A DNA stretch of 64,000 nucleotides from RGIG2945 sp045540355 (GTDB taxonomy: Bacteria; Bacillota; Clostridia; Oscillospirales; Acutalibacteraceae): contig JAZQHB010000057.1 in NCBI GenBank assembly GCA_045540355.1, positions 124,001-188,000 on the forward strand, given 5' to 3'. Shown one piece after another: positions 7,581 to 15,846 of the stretch (positions are counted from its first letter, which is position 1; each line of letters begins with the position of its first letter). The notes beneath the pieces are model-generated. The model saw only the letters and a list, made by a program, of their open reading frames with translations. It was not told where the DNA came from and ran no database searches. A program made the position numbers and the translations under genes.

Positions 7581-9700
7581 AAAAAATAATAAGCGTAGTT
7601 CTTTCAATTGTCATTATACTTTCGACACTTTTTGTAGCATCTGCATTATCTTTTGACGGATTTAACTACAGAACAACTTTGTCAAGAGATGAAATTATTA
7701 TTACGGGTTATGAGGGCACAGCTACTCAAATAGTTATCCCGTCAGAAATCAAAGGTTTACCCGTAACTCAGATCAACCCGGAAGTGTTTATGCACAATAA
7801 AAACATAACCTCGGTTGAATTTCCCGCAACAATAAAAACAATCGGTGACAAGGCTTTTGCTTATTGCTCAAAGATATCCGAGATTGATTTCAACAAAGCA
7901 AATACAATAATCGGAATAAATTCATTCTATAATTGTTCAGCTCTTGTTACAATCAACGAGGCTGATAATATAAGCAAAATTAACGCAAGTGCATTTGACG
8001 GCACACCGTGGTTTAATAACCACTCCGACGGCGTTGTTTATATCGGCAAAACTTTGTATAAATTCAAAGGTACAATGTCATCAAATGCAAATATCACAAT
8101 CAAAGACGGTACTGTATCAATCGGACCTGATGCATTTGCAAATCAGACAAATCTTGCAAAAATATCTTTTCCGACAAGTCTTAAAAATATCGGAAACAGA
8201 GCCTTCTGCGGTTGTACCTCATTGAAGAGTGTAACGCTTCTTAAGCATATTGAGAGTATAGAAACAGCGGCATTCGGCTTCGAAGAAGTCAGAACAGGCA
8301 CATCAATTTCCTATGTTTTGATTGACGGTTTTAAAATTTATACAGAAGCTGATTCTGCGGCACTCAATTATGCAAAGCTCGGCAATGTGCCTTATGAAAT
8401 AATGGGCGGTCAGTTGATAACAAGCATTAAACTGCAAGGCACACTTGATTTAGGTGTGTATGAAACTGCAACTCTGACGCCGACAATATTGCCCGAGAAT
8501 GCTTCAGATAAAAAACTCACATGGTCATCATCAGATACAGCGGTTGCAACAGTGACGCAGTCGGGTAAGGTTGCCGCAATTTCTCCGGGTAGTGTAACAA
8601 TTACCTGCAAAACAACAGACGGAAGCAATCTTTCCGCAAGCTGTAAAGTAACGGTAGGTAAAAAGGTTGAAAGTCTGAGATTAAATGCCGCAACAATCAA
8701 GTGGGCAGTCGGTAAGTCAGGCTCATTCAAGCCTACAATAACTCCGTCAGATGCAACGAACAAAACACTCAGTTGGACTTCATCAAACCCGAGTGTTGCA
8801 ACAATAACTTCAAGCGGAAAGCTCACCGCAAAAGCAATAGGTACCACAACAATCACCTGCAAAACGACAGACGGAAGTAATTTGTCTGCAACTTGTCAGG
8901 TGACGGTCGGTAAAAAAGTTGAAAGTTTGAAGTTGAATGCGGCAACAATAAAATGGACTGTCGGTAAGTCAGGCTCATTCAAGCCGACGGTAACTCCTGC
9001 CGATGCGATAAATAAGACACTCAGCTGGACTTCATCAAATACAGCGGTTGCAACAATAACCTCCGCAGGAAAACTCACCGCAAAGGGTGTAGGTACTGCG
9101 GTAATCACCTGCAAGACAACGGACGGAAGTAATCTTTCCGCAACCTGCAGAGTAACGGTTACAAGTGCCAATCAGAAGGTGACGAGCCTTAAACTCAATG
9201 CCGCAACGATAAAATGGGCAGTCGGCAAATCAGGTACATTCAAGCCGACAGTATTGCCGTCAACCGCTACAAATAAGACTTTGAAGTGGACTTCCTCAAA
9301 TCCCAAAGCTGTAAAAGTTGATTCGAACGGAAAAATTACCGCAATAGCAATCGGAACTTCAAAAATTACTTGCAAAACAACAGACGGAAGCAACCTTGTT
9401 GCGACTTGCGTAGTAACCGTAATACCCAAAACCCCCGCAAATGCAAAGGCTGTTAAGGCAGCTTCAAAAACTGCAAAAATCACATGGAATACTGTCAGCG
9501 GTGTGGACGGATATTATGTTTTCCGTGCTACTTCTCCGAACGGTGTATATAAGACGGTAGCGAAAACAAAGTCAGCAAGCTATACGGATAAAAAACTCAC
9601 AAGCGGTAAAACATATTATTATAAGATTCAGGCATATAAGCAAGGTGCGATTGTTCTCTACAGAAGCACATCGTCAAACATAGCAAAAACTAAAGTATAA
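7577..9700 (+). CDS. Secreted modular surface protein: BspA-type leucine-rich repeats, four Big_2 domains, FN3
   Basis: The 707-residue protein has a signal peptide (KK then a hydrophobic stretch to about residue 24). Next come BspA/LRR_5 repeats (about 35-255; units like LPVTQINPEVF and VEFPATIKTIGDKAFAYC). Four bacterial Ig-like Big_2 domains follow, at about 280-360, 363-445, 447-530 and 534-615, with the recurring KTTDGSNLSA. A fibronectin type III domain ends the protein (about 617-707). There is no LPXTG motif and no terminal membrane anchor, so it is released or held non-covalently. Such proteins typically bind glycans or host/plant polymers. It overlaps nagA by four bases, tying expression to amino-sugar use. 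A clean terminator follows. Confidence 0.85.
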   Translation: MKKIISVVLSIVIILSTLFVASALSFDGFNYRTTLSRDEIIITGYEGTATQIVIPSEIKGLPVTQINPEVFMHNKNITSVEFPATIKTIGDKAFAYCSKISEIDFNKANTIIGINSFYNCSALVTINEADNISKINASAFDGTPWFNNHSDGVVYIGKTLYKFKGTMSSNANITIKDGTVSIGPDAFANQTNLAKISFPTSLKNIGNRAFCGCTSLKSVTLLKHIESIETAAFGFEEVRTGTSISYVLIDGFKIYTEADSAALNYAKLGNVPYEIMGGQLITSIKLQGTLDLGVYETATLTPTILPENASDKKLTWSSSDTAVATVTQSGKVAAISPGSVTITCKTTDGSNLSASCKVTVGKKVESLRLNAATIKWAVGKSGSFKPTITPSDATNKTLSWTSSNPSVATITSSGKLTAKAIGTTTITCKTTDGSNLSATCQVTVGKKVESLKLNAATIKWTVGKSGSFKPTVTPADAINKTLSWTSSNTAVATITSAGKLTAKGVGTAVITCKTTDGSNLSATCRVTVTSANQKVTSLKLNAATIKWAVGKSGTFKPTVLPSTATNKTLKWTSSNPKAVKVDSNGKITAIAIGTSKITCKTTDGSNLVATCVVTVIPKTPANAKAVKAASKTAKITWNTVSGVDGYYVFRATSPNGVYKTVAKTKSASYTDKKLTSGKTYYYKIQAYKQGAIVLYRSTSSNIAKTKV
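8660..9420 (+). repeat. Three tandem ~255-base repeats encoding Big_2 domains
   Basis: A motif beginning AATGCCGCAACAAT and running through GTAAGTCAGGCTCATT recurs near 8684, 8937 and 9197 with few base changes. A fourth, more diverged unit precedes them (from about 8413). The high similarity at DNA level indicates recent duplication or gene conversion, so copy number may vary between strains. Confidence 0.8.
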
Positions 9701-9703
9701 AAC

Positions 9704-9735
9704 AAATCCTCTGACTTTCATGGGTCAGAGGATTT
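9704..9735. terminator. Bidirectional rho-independent terminator between convergent runs
   Basis: A perfect 12-base-pair stem, AAATCCTCTGAC / GTCAGAGGATTT, with an 8-base loop. T-rich DNA follows on the plus strand and the mirrored A-rich flank serves the minus strand. It lies between the LRR protein stop and the aroQ stop. Confidence 0.9.
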
Positions 9736-9742
9736 TTATGTG

Positions 9743-10171
9743 TTAAAGATTTTCTTTTAAATAATCAATAGCGGCGATGTAGCTGTCAAAGCCGAGACCG
9801 CTGATTGTTTTTTTGCAGTAGGGTCTGATGTAGGATATTTTTCTGAATTCTTCTCGTTCATCGACCTTTGAAATGTGAACTTCAACAGTCGGTATTGAAA
9901 CTGCCTTGAGAGCGTCAAGAATGGCAACCGATGTGTGGGTGTAGGCGGCAGGGTTTATGACTATGCCGTCAATTTTTTGGTAGTCACCCTGAATCGCATC
10001 AACTATTGCACCCTCGTGATTGGATTGGAAAAACTCAACCTCAATCTCATTTTTATCACAATGTGATTTTATGTAATCAAGTAAATCGTTGTAGGTTTTC
10101 TTGCCGTATATATCAGGTTCACGAAGTCCGAGCATATTGATGTTAGGACCGTTAATTACAAGAATTTTCAT
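9743..10171 (-). CDS. aroQ: 3-dehydroquinate dehydratase, type II
   Basis: This 142-residue enzyme is the third step of the shikimate route. Type II is recognised by NGPNINMLGLREPDIYG (residues 6-22, with the catalytic tyrosine and arginine), FFQSNHEGAIVD near 48, NPAAYTHTS near 74 and EVHISKVDEREEFR near 97. Length is typical (about 145). It is the last gene of the leftward aromatic operon and overlaps aroE-aroK by 20 bases. It fills the step that the upstream fusion protein needs as substrate supply. Confidence 0.95.
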   Translation of the reverse strand: MKILVINGPNINMLGLREPDIYGKKTYNDLLDYIKSHCDKNEIEVEFFQSNHEGAIVDAIQGDYQKIDGIVINPAAYTHTSVAILDALKAVSIPTVEVHISKVDEREEFRKISYIRPYCKKTISGLGFDSYIAAIDYLKENL

Positions 10172-11393
10172 AACCTAAGGCCTCCAATAAAGATTTTGCG
10201 GTACTTTCAACCGATTGATTTGAGTCGATTTCATAATCGCAGAGTGATTTATAAAATTCAATTCTTTCATTGTAAAGCTTTTTCAAGGTATCTGCATCTT
10301 TTGAAAGAGGTCTGTTTTCTGTGGAAAGCTTTTCTAAATCACGGGAGAGAAAAACTATCATTGAATTTTGCTTCAGTAAACTGTGATTTCGTTCAAGCTT
10401 TACAATACCTCCGCCGGTTGCAATGATTTTACCGCTGAGCTTTGAAGATTCCTCTAAAGCCTGAGTTTCAATCTCTCTGAATTTTTCTTCACCGTCTTCT
10501 TCAAAAATCTTCGGAATCGGCTTTTCGGCAATTCTTTCAATTTCTTCGTCTGTGTCAATAAATTCCCTTTGGAGCTTTTCTGCGATTATTCTGCCGACAG
10601 AGCTTTTACCGCTTGACGGCATACCGATAAGAATAATGTTTTTTGTCTGTTTTTCAATAACCTCAACGATTCTGTCAATTTCAGAATCGTTTATTTTTTT
10701 GTCCGTGAATATCTCGCAAGCTTTTTTTGCCTGAGCCACAAGCATCGGCAGACCGTTTGAACAGGGGATACCGAGTCTTTCAGCATCTGAAATCAACTTG
10801 GTTTTTGCAGGGTTGTAGATGATGTCAAGCACACCCGTGCAGTTTTTGAAATTATCGAGTGTAATACACGAAACACCTGTTTTCGGATACATTCCGACAG
10901 GGGTTGTGTTGACAATAATATCGGCATCATGGTGACGGTCGATGTTGTCGTAATTATCTTTACCGCTTCTTGAAATTACTGTGACAGACGATGCACCGAG
11001 GTCAGATAAAACCGCACATACGGTTTTTGATGAGCCGCCCGAGCCCAATACAATACATTTTTTGTTGTTAACAACAATACCTGCATTTTTGACCATATAA
11101 GTAAATCCGTAATAGTCGGTATTGTCACCGTGAAGCTTGCCGTCTTTTACAATAATTGTATTGACGCTTTTAAGTTTTTTTGCAGAATCTGAAAGTGTGT
11201 TGCAAAACGGAATTACCGTTTCCTTATAAGGAATAGTTACATTTATACCTTCAAATTCGTGCTTTTCTAAAAAAGGTTTAACATCTTCTTCCGGCATGGG
11301 GAAAAGGCGGTATTCATAACTTGCTAAAAGATTATGAATCTGCGGTGAAAAACTGTGACCGAGTGTACCGCCTAAAAGACCGTAGAGAGCCAT
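10152..11393 (-). CDS. Bifunctional shikimate dehydrogenase / shikimate kinase (AroE-AroK fusion)
   Basis: The 413-residue protein joins two consecutive enzymes. Residues 1 to about 248 are AroE: GHSFSPQIHN (shikimate binding), NVTIPYKE with catalytic K57, GDNTDYYGF with D93, and the NADP loop LGSGGSSK near 117. Residues 251-413 are AroK: Walker A GMPSSGKSS (257-265), DTDEEIE near 280 with the shikimate-binding aspartate, REIE near 307, TGGGIVKLERN near 326 and the lid NRPLS near 360. All key residues of both halves are present, so both activities are expected. In most bacteria these are separate genes. It begins on the last base of pheA's stop. Confidence 0.93.
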   Translation of the reverse strand: MALYGLLGGTLGHSFSPQIHNLLASYEYRLFPMPEEDVKPFLEKHEFEGINVTIPYKETVIPFCNTLSDSAKKLKSVNTIIVKDGKLHGDNTDYYGFTYMVKNAGIVVNNKKCIVLGSGGSSKTVCAVLSDLGASSVTVISRSGKDNYDNIDRHHDADIIVNTTPVGMYPKTGVSCITLDNFKNCTGVLDIIYNPAKTKLISDAERLGIPCSNGLPMLVAQAKKACEIFTDKKINDSEIDRIVEVIEKQTKNIILIGMPSSGKSSVGRIIAEKLQREFIDTDEEIERIAEKPIPKIFEEDGEEKFREIETQALEESSKLSGKIIATGGGIVKLERNHSLLKQNSMIVFLSRDLEKLSTENRPLSKDADTLKKLYNERIEFYKSLCDYEIDSNQSVESTAKSLLEALGYENSCN

Positions 11394-12532
11394 TATATTA
11401 CCTCCGAATAACTGCCGAGATATCTGAAATCGTCAAGTTCATTTTCAAGGTCTGAAATGAGCTGAATAAGCTTATCTGAATATACAGAAGTATCTAAATC
11501 GAAGTAGAACATGAATTCAAAATCACTATCGGGAATGGGACGGCTTTCAAGCTTTACAAGGTTGATTCCGAGTGAATAGAATCTTGATATAAGCTTATAA
11601 AGAGAACCGGGTCTGTGGGGTATAACTGCCATAAGGCTTGTGCGGTTTGCACCGGGGTAGATTTCAAGGTCTTTTGAAATACAGATGAAACGGGTATAGT
11701 TGTTTCCGTTATTCTGAACACGGTCAGAAAGTGAAACGAGATTATAAAGCTTTTCACAGGATTTTGAAGAAATAGCTGCAACATCTGTTCTGTCAGAATC
11801 GGCAACTGACTGTGCTGCAATCGCTGTATTTTCAACGGGAGTGATTTTTACATTGAGGTCTTTTAAGAAGCTGTCGCACTGCTGGATAGCCTGTTCGTGT
11901 GAGAAGATTTCTTTGATGTCTTCAAGCTTTGTGCCGGGTTTTGCAAGAAGTGAATGACCTGCCATTACTCTTGTGCTTCTGACAATGTGGAAATTATATT
12001 TAATCATCAAATCATAAATCTGATTTACGGAACCTGCGTTACTGTTTTCAAGAGGTAAAACACCGTATTTGCAAAGACCTTTATCAATTGCCTGGAAAAT
12101 AGCTTCAAAGTTTGAAAAATACATTATGTTCGGAAGAGAGAACAGTTTATCAGCTGCAAGCTGTGAGTAAGCACCCTCAACGCCCTGACAGGCAACTGTT
12201 ACTTTTTCGGGGAAAAGCTTCGGTGTGTTTTCAAGTGCATTTTTCATGTCGTTAGCGGATTTTGAAGATTCAGAAATAAGTCTGCTCTGGTGTGAACGGC
12301 TTAATTCCATAAGTGTTGAGAAAAGTATTCTTGTTGAATCCTCGTGCTCAGTACCTGCCTGAGTTGTTACTTTGTCAAGCAACTGTCTTTCTCTTGTGCT
12401 GTCAAAGATTTTGAGCTTATTTTCTTTTTTGTATTCTGCAACCTGACCTGCGAGATTCATTCTTTCTACATAGAGCTTTACTAACTGCTCGTCTACTGCG
12501 TCGATTTTTGTTCTGAGTTCTTTAATGTCCAT
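11393..12532 (-). CDS. pheA: P-protein: chorismate mutase / prephenate dehydratase
   Basis: The 379-residue bifunctional enzyme commits chorismate to phenylalanine. Residues 1 to about 90 are an AroQ-class chorismate mutase (LRTKIDAVDEQLVKLYVERM). About 110-290 form the prephenate dehydratase domain (VACQGVEGAYSQLAADKLF, PLENSNAGSV, SHEQAIQQC, NYTRFICI with the TRF catalytic motif). About 300-379 form an ACT regulatory domain with the phenylalanine-binding ESRPIPDSDFEF motif. The product should therefore be feedback-inhibited by Phe. Ribosome site AAGGAG lies just before the ATG. Its presence inside the chorismate operon fits a Phe-sensing leader upstream. Confidence 0.95.
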   Translation of the reverse strand: MDIKELRTKIDAVDEQLVKLYVERMNLAGQVAEYKKENKLKIFDSTRERQLLDKVTTQAGTEHEDSTRILFSTLMELSRSHQSRLISESSKSANDMKNALENTPKLFPEKVTVACQGVEGAYSQLAADKLFSLPNIMYFSNFEAIFQAIDKGLCKYGVLPLENSNAGSVNQIYDLMIKYNFHIVRSTRVMAGHSLLAKPGTKLEDIKEIFSHEQAIQQCDSFLKDLNVKITPVENTAIAAQSVADSDRTDVAAISSKSCEKLYNLVSLSDRVQNNGNNYTRFICISKDLEIYPGANRTSLMAVIPHRPGSLYKLISRFYSLGINLVKLESRPIPDSDFEFMFYFDLDTSVYSDKLIQLISDLENELDDFRYLGSYSEVI

Positions 12533-12545
12533 TGTTTTTTCTCCT

Positions 12546-13556
12546 TTAAAGTATTTCTTCTAATATGGTCATAGCGGCTACGGCCTCTATACAAGGTACT
12601 GCACGGGGTACGATACAGGGGTCGTGTCTGCCTTTTATGCTTAATTTAACATTTTCTTTTGTTTTAAGATTGACGGAATCCTGTTCGATTGAGATTGACG
12701 GAGTTGGCTTTACGGCAACTCTGAATACGATGGGCATACCCGAAGATATACCGCCTAAAATACCGCCGTGGTTATTGGTTTTTGTTTTAACGGTATCGCC
12801 GTCAAAGTAAAACGGGTCGTTGTTTTGAGAGCCTTTGAGTGTCGTACATTCAAAGCCGTTACCGAATTCGATACCCTTGATTGCGGGTATTGCAAAGATT
12901 GCGGAGGATAGCTTGCTTTCTAAACTACCTGACATTGTATCTCCGATACCCGCAGGGACACCGTTTACAGTACATTCAATAATACCACCGAGTGAATCAC
13001 CCTGCAAACGGACTTCTTCGATTGCTTCAAGAATTTCATCTGATATGAAATTCTCGCTGTTATTTTTGATACCGCCGATTTCAAGAATTTTTGCATCAAC
13101 GGTGATGTTTTTTTCTTCTTCCAATATCTGTTTTGCGATACCGCCCGCAATACAAAGCGGTGCGGTAAGACGACCTGAAAAATGACCGCCTCCTCTGATA
13201 TCATTAAAGCCGTTGTACTTAATGTGTGCAGCATAATCTGCGTGTGAAGGACGCGGAACCTCAAGCAGATTGTTATAATCCTGTGAACGAGTGTTGGTGT
13301 TTTCAATCATCGCACACAAGGGTGCACCGCAGGTTTTATTGTTGAGAATACCCGAAAGAATTTTTACTTTATCAGCTTCTTTTCTCGGCGTGGAGTAGGA
13401 ATTCTGACCGGGTGCCCGTCTTGCCATAAATTCTGCAAGCTTGTCAAAGTCTATGTCAATTCCTGCCGGTAATCCGTCAATTACAACACCGATAGCCTCG
13501 GAATGTGACTGACCGAAAACTGTGACTTTAATTTTTTCACCGAATACGGGAGACAT
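12546..13556 (-). CDS. aroC: Chorismate synthase
   Basis: The 336-residue FMN-dependent enzyme makes chorismate from EPSP. It shows GQSHSEAIGVVIDGLPAG at residues 15-32, the RRAPGQ motif near 48, RPSHADYAAHIKY near 100, RGGGHFSGRLTAP near 121, and the C-terminal GRHDPCIVPRAVPCIEA near 310. It is slightly shorter than many homologues (350-390) but no core motif is missing. It starts immediately after the aroA stop and precedes pheA by 13 bases. Confidence 0.95.
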   Translation of the reverse strand: MSPVFGEKIKVTVFGQSHSEAIGVVIDGLPAGIDIDFDKLAEFMARRAPGQNSYSTPRKEADKVKILSGILNNKTCGAPLCAMIENTNTRSQDYNNLLEVPRPSHADYAAHIKYNGFNDIRGGGHFSGRLTAPLCIAGGIAKQILEEEKNITVDAKILEIGGIKNNSENFISDEILEAIEEVRLQGDSLGGIIECTVNGVPAGIGDTMSGSLESKLSSAIFAIPAIKGIEFGNGFECTTLKGSQNNDPFYFDGDTVKTKTNNHGGILGGISSGMPIVFRVAVKPTPSISIEQDSVNLKTKENVKLSIKGRHDPCIVPRAVPCIEAVAAMTILEEIL

Positions 13557-14801
13557 TTAAAACACCCTTTCTCTTGAAATCAAACCGCCCAATTTCTGAT
13601 AATCGTCAAAAAAGGTCGGATACGATTTATTTACTGCATTTTCGTTTATAAGAGTAACTTCATTTTTACAAATTAAAGCTGCTATTGCAGCAGACATCGC
13701 AATTCTGTGGTCGTTATGTGAATCAACAGTACCGCCCGAAAGTCTGCCGTTTGAATGGATTATCAATCCGTCAGCCGTTTCTTCAACGGCTGCACCGAGA
13801 TTTTTAAGCATTTCGGCAACAGTTGCTATTCTGTCGCTTTCCTTTAATCGTAATCGTTCAGCGTTTATTATTTTTGTGTCACCGACTGCTTTACAAGCGA
13901 CAACCGATAAAATCGGAACAAGGTCAGGAATTTGTGAAGCGTCTATTGTAATACCTTTCATCGGTGCGGGGGATACCGTTGTGCCTTTAACCTTTGCACC
14001 GAAGCACTCGAGGATTGATAAAATTTCCTTATCACCCTGAAGTGAATTTGTGTTTAAGTTCGTGACTTCAACGCTTTCGGATAAAGCACCTGCTGCGAGG
14101 AAAAATGCAGCGTTAGACCAATCACCCTCTACCGCATATTCACTTTTGGCTTTGTAGGTTTGCTTATCTGATGTGAAATTTTCGACTTTAACCGAAAACT
14201 GCTCTAAAGCATCAAGTGTCATATCAACATATTTTTTTGATTGAAATTTGCCTGTAATCTGTATTGAGGATTTTCCGTTTAAAAGCGGTATGGCAAATAA
14301 AAGACCGCTGATAAACTGTGAGCTTACACCACCGTCAATCACAAAGTCGGAGGCTTTTAGCTTGCCTTTGACCGATAAAGGAAACTGACCTTGCTCAGAT
14401 AAAGTGCAACCGTTTTTTATAAGCTCTTCGTACAAAGGGGAGAGTGGCCTTTGAGCCAATCTGCCTTTTCCGATAAACTGTGAATCTGCCCCCAAAGCGG
14501 CAACTACGGGCAATAAAAATCTCAAGGTTGACCCGCTTTCACCGCAATCAAGAACTGCATTTTTCTTGATTTTTTTGATTGGCGTTATGAAAAAAGCGTT
14601 ATTTTCAAATTTTATATCTGCTCCCAAAGCTTCAAGACATCTTGCGGTTGCTTCAATATCCTCATTGAGTGCAGAACAATTTATTTTAGTTGGCTTATCT
14701 GCTAACGCGGCACAAATCAGAAGTCTGTGTGCCATTGATTTTGAAGCGATTGACGAAATTTTTCCGCCAACTGCTGAAGGGCTGATTATCATTGTTTGCA
14801 C
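13557..14801 (-). CDS. aroA: 3-phosphoshikimate 1-carboxyvinyltransferase (EPSP synthase)
   Basis: The 414-residue enzyme condenses shikimate-3-P with PEP. Motifs: SKSMAHRLLICAALAD near residue 20 (S3P binding), CGESGSTLRFLLPVVAALG near 86, the internal domain-crossover segment, RLRLKESDRIATVAEML near 318, and SHNDHRIAMSAAIAA near 363. The NSGSTLR-like stretch reads ESGSTLR. It overlaps aroB by 13 bases and abuts aroC, so translation is coupled across the three. Confidence 0.95.
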   Translation of the reverse strand: MQTMIISPSAVGGKISSIASKSMAHRLLICAALADKPTKINCSALNEDIEATARCLEALGADIKFENNAFFITPIKKIKKNAVLDCGESGSTLRFLLPVVAALGADSQFIGKGRLAQRPLSPLYEELIKNGCTLSEQGQFPLSVKGKLKASDFVIDGGVSSQFISGLLFAIPLLNGKSSIQITGKFQSKKYVDMTLDALEQFSVKVENFTSDKQTYKAKSEYAVEGDWSNAAFFLAAGALSESVEVTNLNTNSLQGDKEILSILECFGAKVKGTTVSPAPMKGITIDASQIPDLVPILSVVACKAVGDTKIINAERLRLKESDRIATVAEMLKNLGAAVEETADGLIIHSNGRLSGGTVDSHNDHRIAMSAAIAALICKNEVTLINENAVNKSYPTFFDDYQKLGGLISRERVF

Positions 14802-15832
14802 ACACCTTTTTCGATTATGCTTTTTAAAGACTTCATTGAAATTGATTTTAAAATACAGTTGCCGATTTCTCTCGGAATGACTATGGTAATGTTATCGTTT
14901 CCTCGTTTTTTATCCATCATTGTTACTTTGTAAATATCATCGCTTGAGAATGAACATTCACAAGGAAGGTTGTAAAGTCTGAGCATTTCAATAATTCTGT
15001 CATGACACGAGGTTTCTGTCAGTTCTGTGTTTGAGATTGTTGCCATGCCGATTGCAACTGCCTTGCCGTGAGATATTTTAAAATCAGATAATTTTTCAAT
15101 TGCATGACCGATTGTATGTCCTAAATTGAGAACCTGCCGTCTGCCTGTGTCATGTTCGTCTTCGCAGACAACATCACGCTTAATTTCAACACAACGGGCA
15201 ATAATATCTGTGGTGATTTTCTTGTTTTTAAGTTTTTCAAAAAGCTGTTCATCGCCTAAAATCGCAGTTTTTATTACTTCGGCACAACCGTCTTTAAAAT
15301 TCTCTTCGGGAAGAGTTTCTAAAACTGTCGGGTCACAGATGACCAGGTGCGGCTGATAAAAAGCTCCTGCGAGGTTTTTGCCCGCATCAAGGTTTATTGC
15401 GGTTTTGCCTCCAACGGAAGAATCAACACAAGCTAAAAGCGTGGTGGGAATCTGTATGAATTTTATGCCTCTTAAATATGAAGCTGCACAAAATCCCGAT
15501 AAATCTCCGACAACACCGCCGCCTAAAGCGAAAATGGCATCAGTCCTTGTGAGTTGATTTTCTGCGGCAAAGTTCAGAATCCTTATGAAATTATTAGAAT
15601 TTTTTGAAGCTTCACCTGCTTCAATTATATAGGTGACAATTTCAAAACCGACTTTCTTCAAGGAAGCGGAAAGTCTGTCCAGATAAAGAGGTGCAACATT
15701 CGAGTCAGTAATAACAAGAGCTTTGCATACACCAATCACCTTTTTTGCTTCTGTACCGATGTTATCAAAGATATTTTCACCAATGATTACATTGTAGTTT
15801 TTTGAAGCATTAACATTAACAACGGTCATCAT
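14789..15832 (-). CDS. aroB: 3-dehydroquinate synthase
   Basis: This 347-residue NAD- and metal-dependent cyclase is step two of the shikimate pathway. It has the NAD-binding region (EAGEASKN near residue 72), the loop ALGGGVVGDLSGFCAASYLRG near 103, the TTLLACVDSSVGGKTAIN stretch near 130, and the metal-binding histidines in LNLGHTIGHAIE near 236. Length is typical. It lies 14 bases downstream of aroF and overlaps aroA. Confidence 0.95.
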   Translation of the reverse strand: MMTVVNVNASKNYNVIIGENIFDNIGTEAKKVIGVCKALVITDSNVAPLYLDRLSASLKKVGFEIVTYIIEAGEASKNSNNFIRILNFAAENQLTRTDAIFALGGGVVGDLSGFCAASYLRGIKFIQIPTTLLACVDSSVGGKTAINLDAGKNLAGAFYQPHLVICDPTVLETLPEENFKDGCAEVIKTAILGDEQLFEKLKNKKITTDIIARCVEIKRDVVCEDEHDTGRRQVLNLGHTIGHAIEKLSDFKISHGKAVAIGMATISNTELTETSCHDRIIEMLRLYNLPCECSFSSDDIYKVTMMDKKRGNDNITIVIPREIGNCILKSISMKSLKSIIEKGVCKQ

Positions 15833-15846
15833 AATCTTCCTTTATT

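Noticed and set aside
8660..9420. CRISPR-like direct repeats
   Set aside because: The repeat unit is about 255 bases, in frame and encodes Big_2 domains; no short repeats with unique spacers occur anywhere in the window.
8410..9483. Three long leftward open frames opposite the Big_2 repeats (150, 91 and 103 codons)
   Set aside because: They are mirror frames of a repetitive, Thr/Ser-rich coding sequence, lack ribosome sites and resemble one another only because the sense strand repeats.
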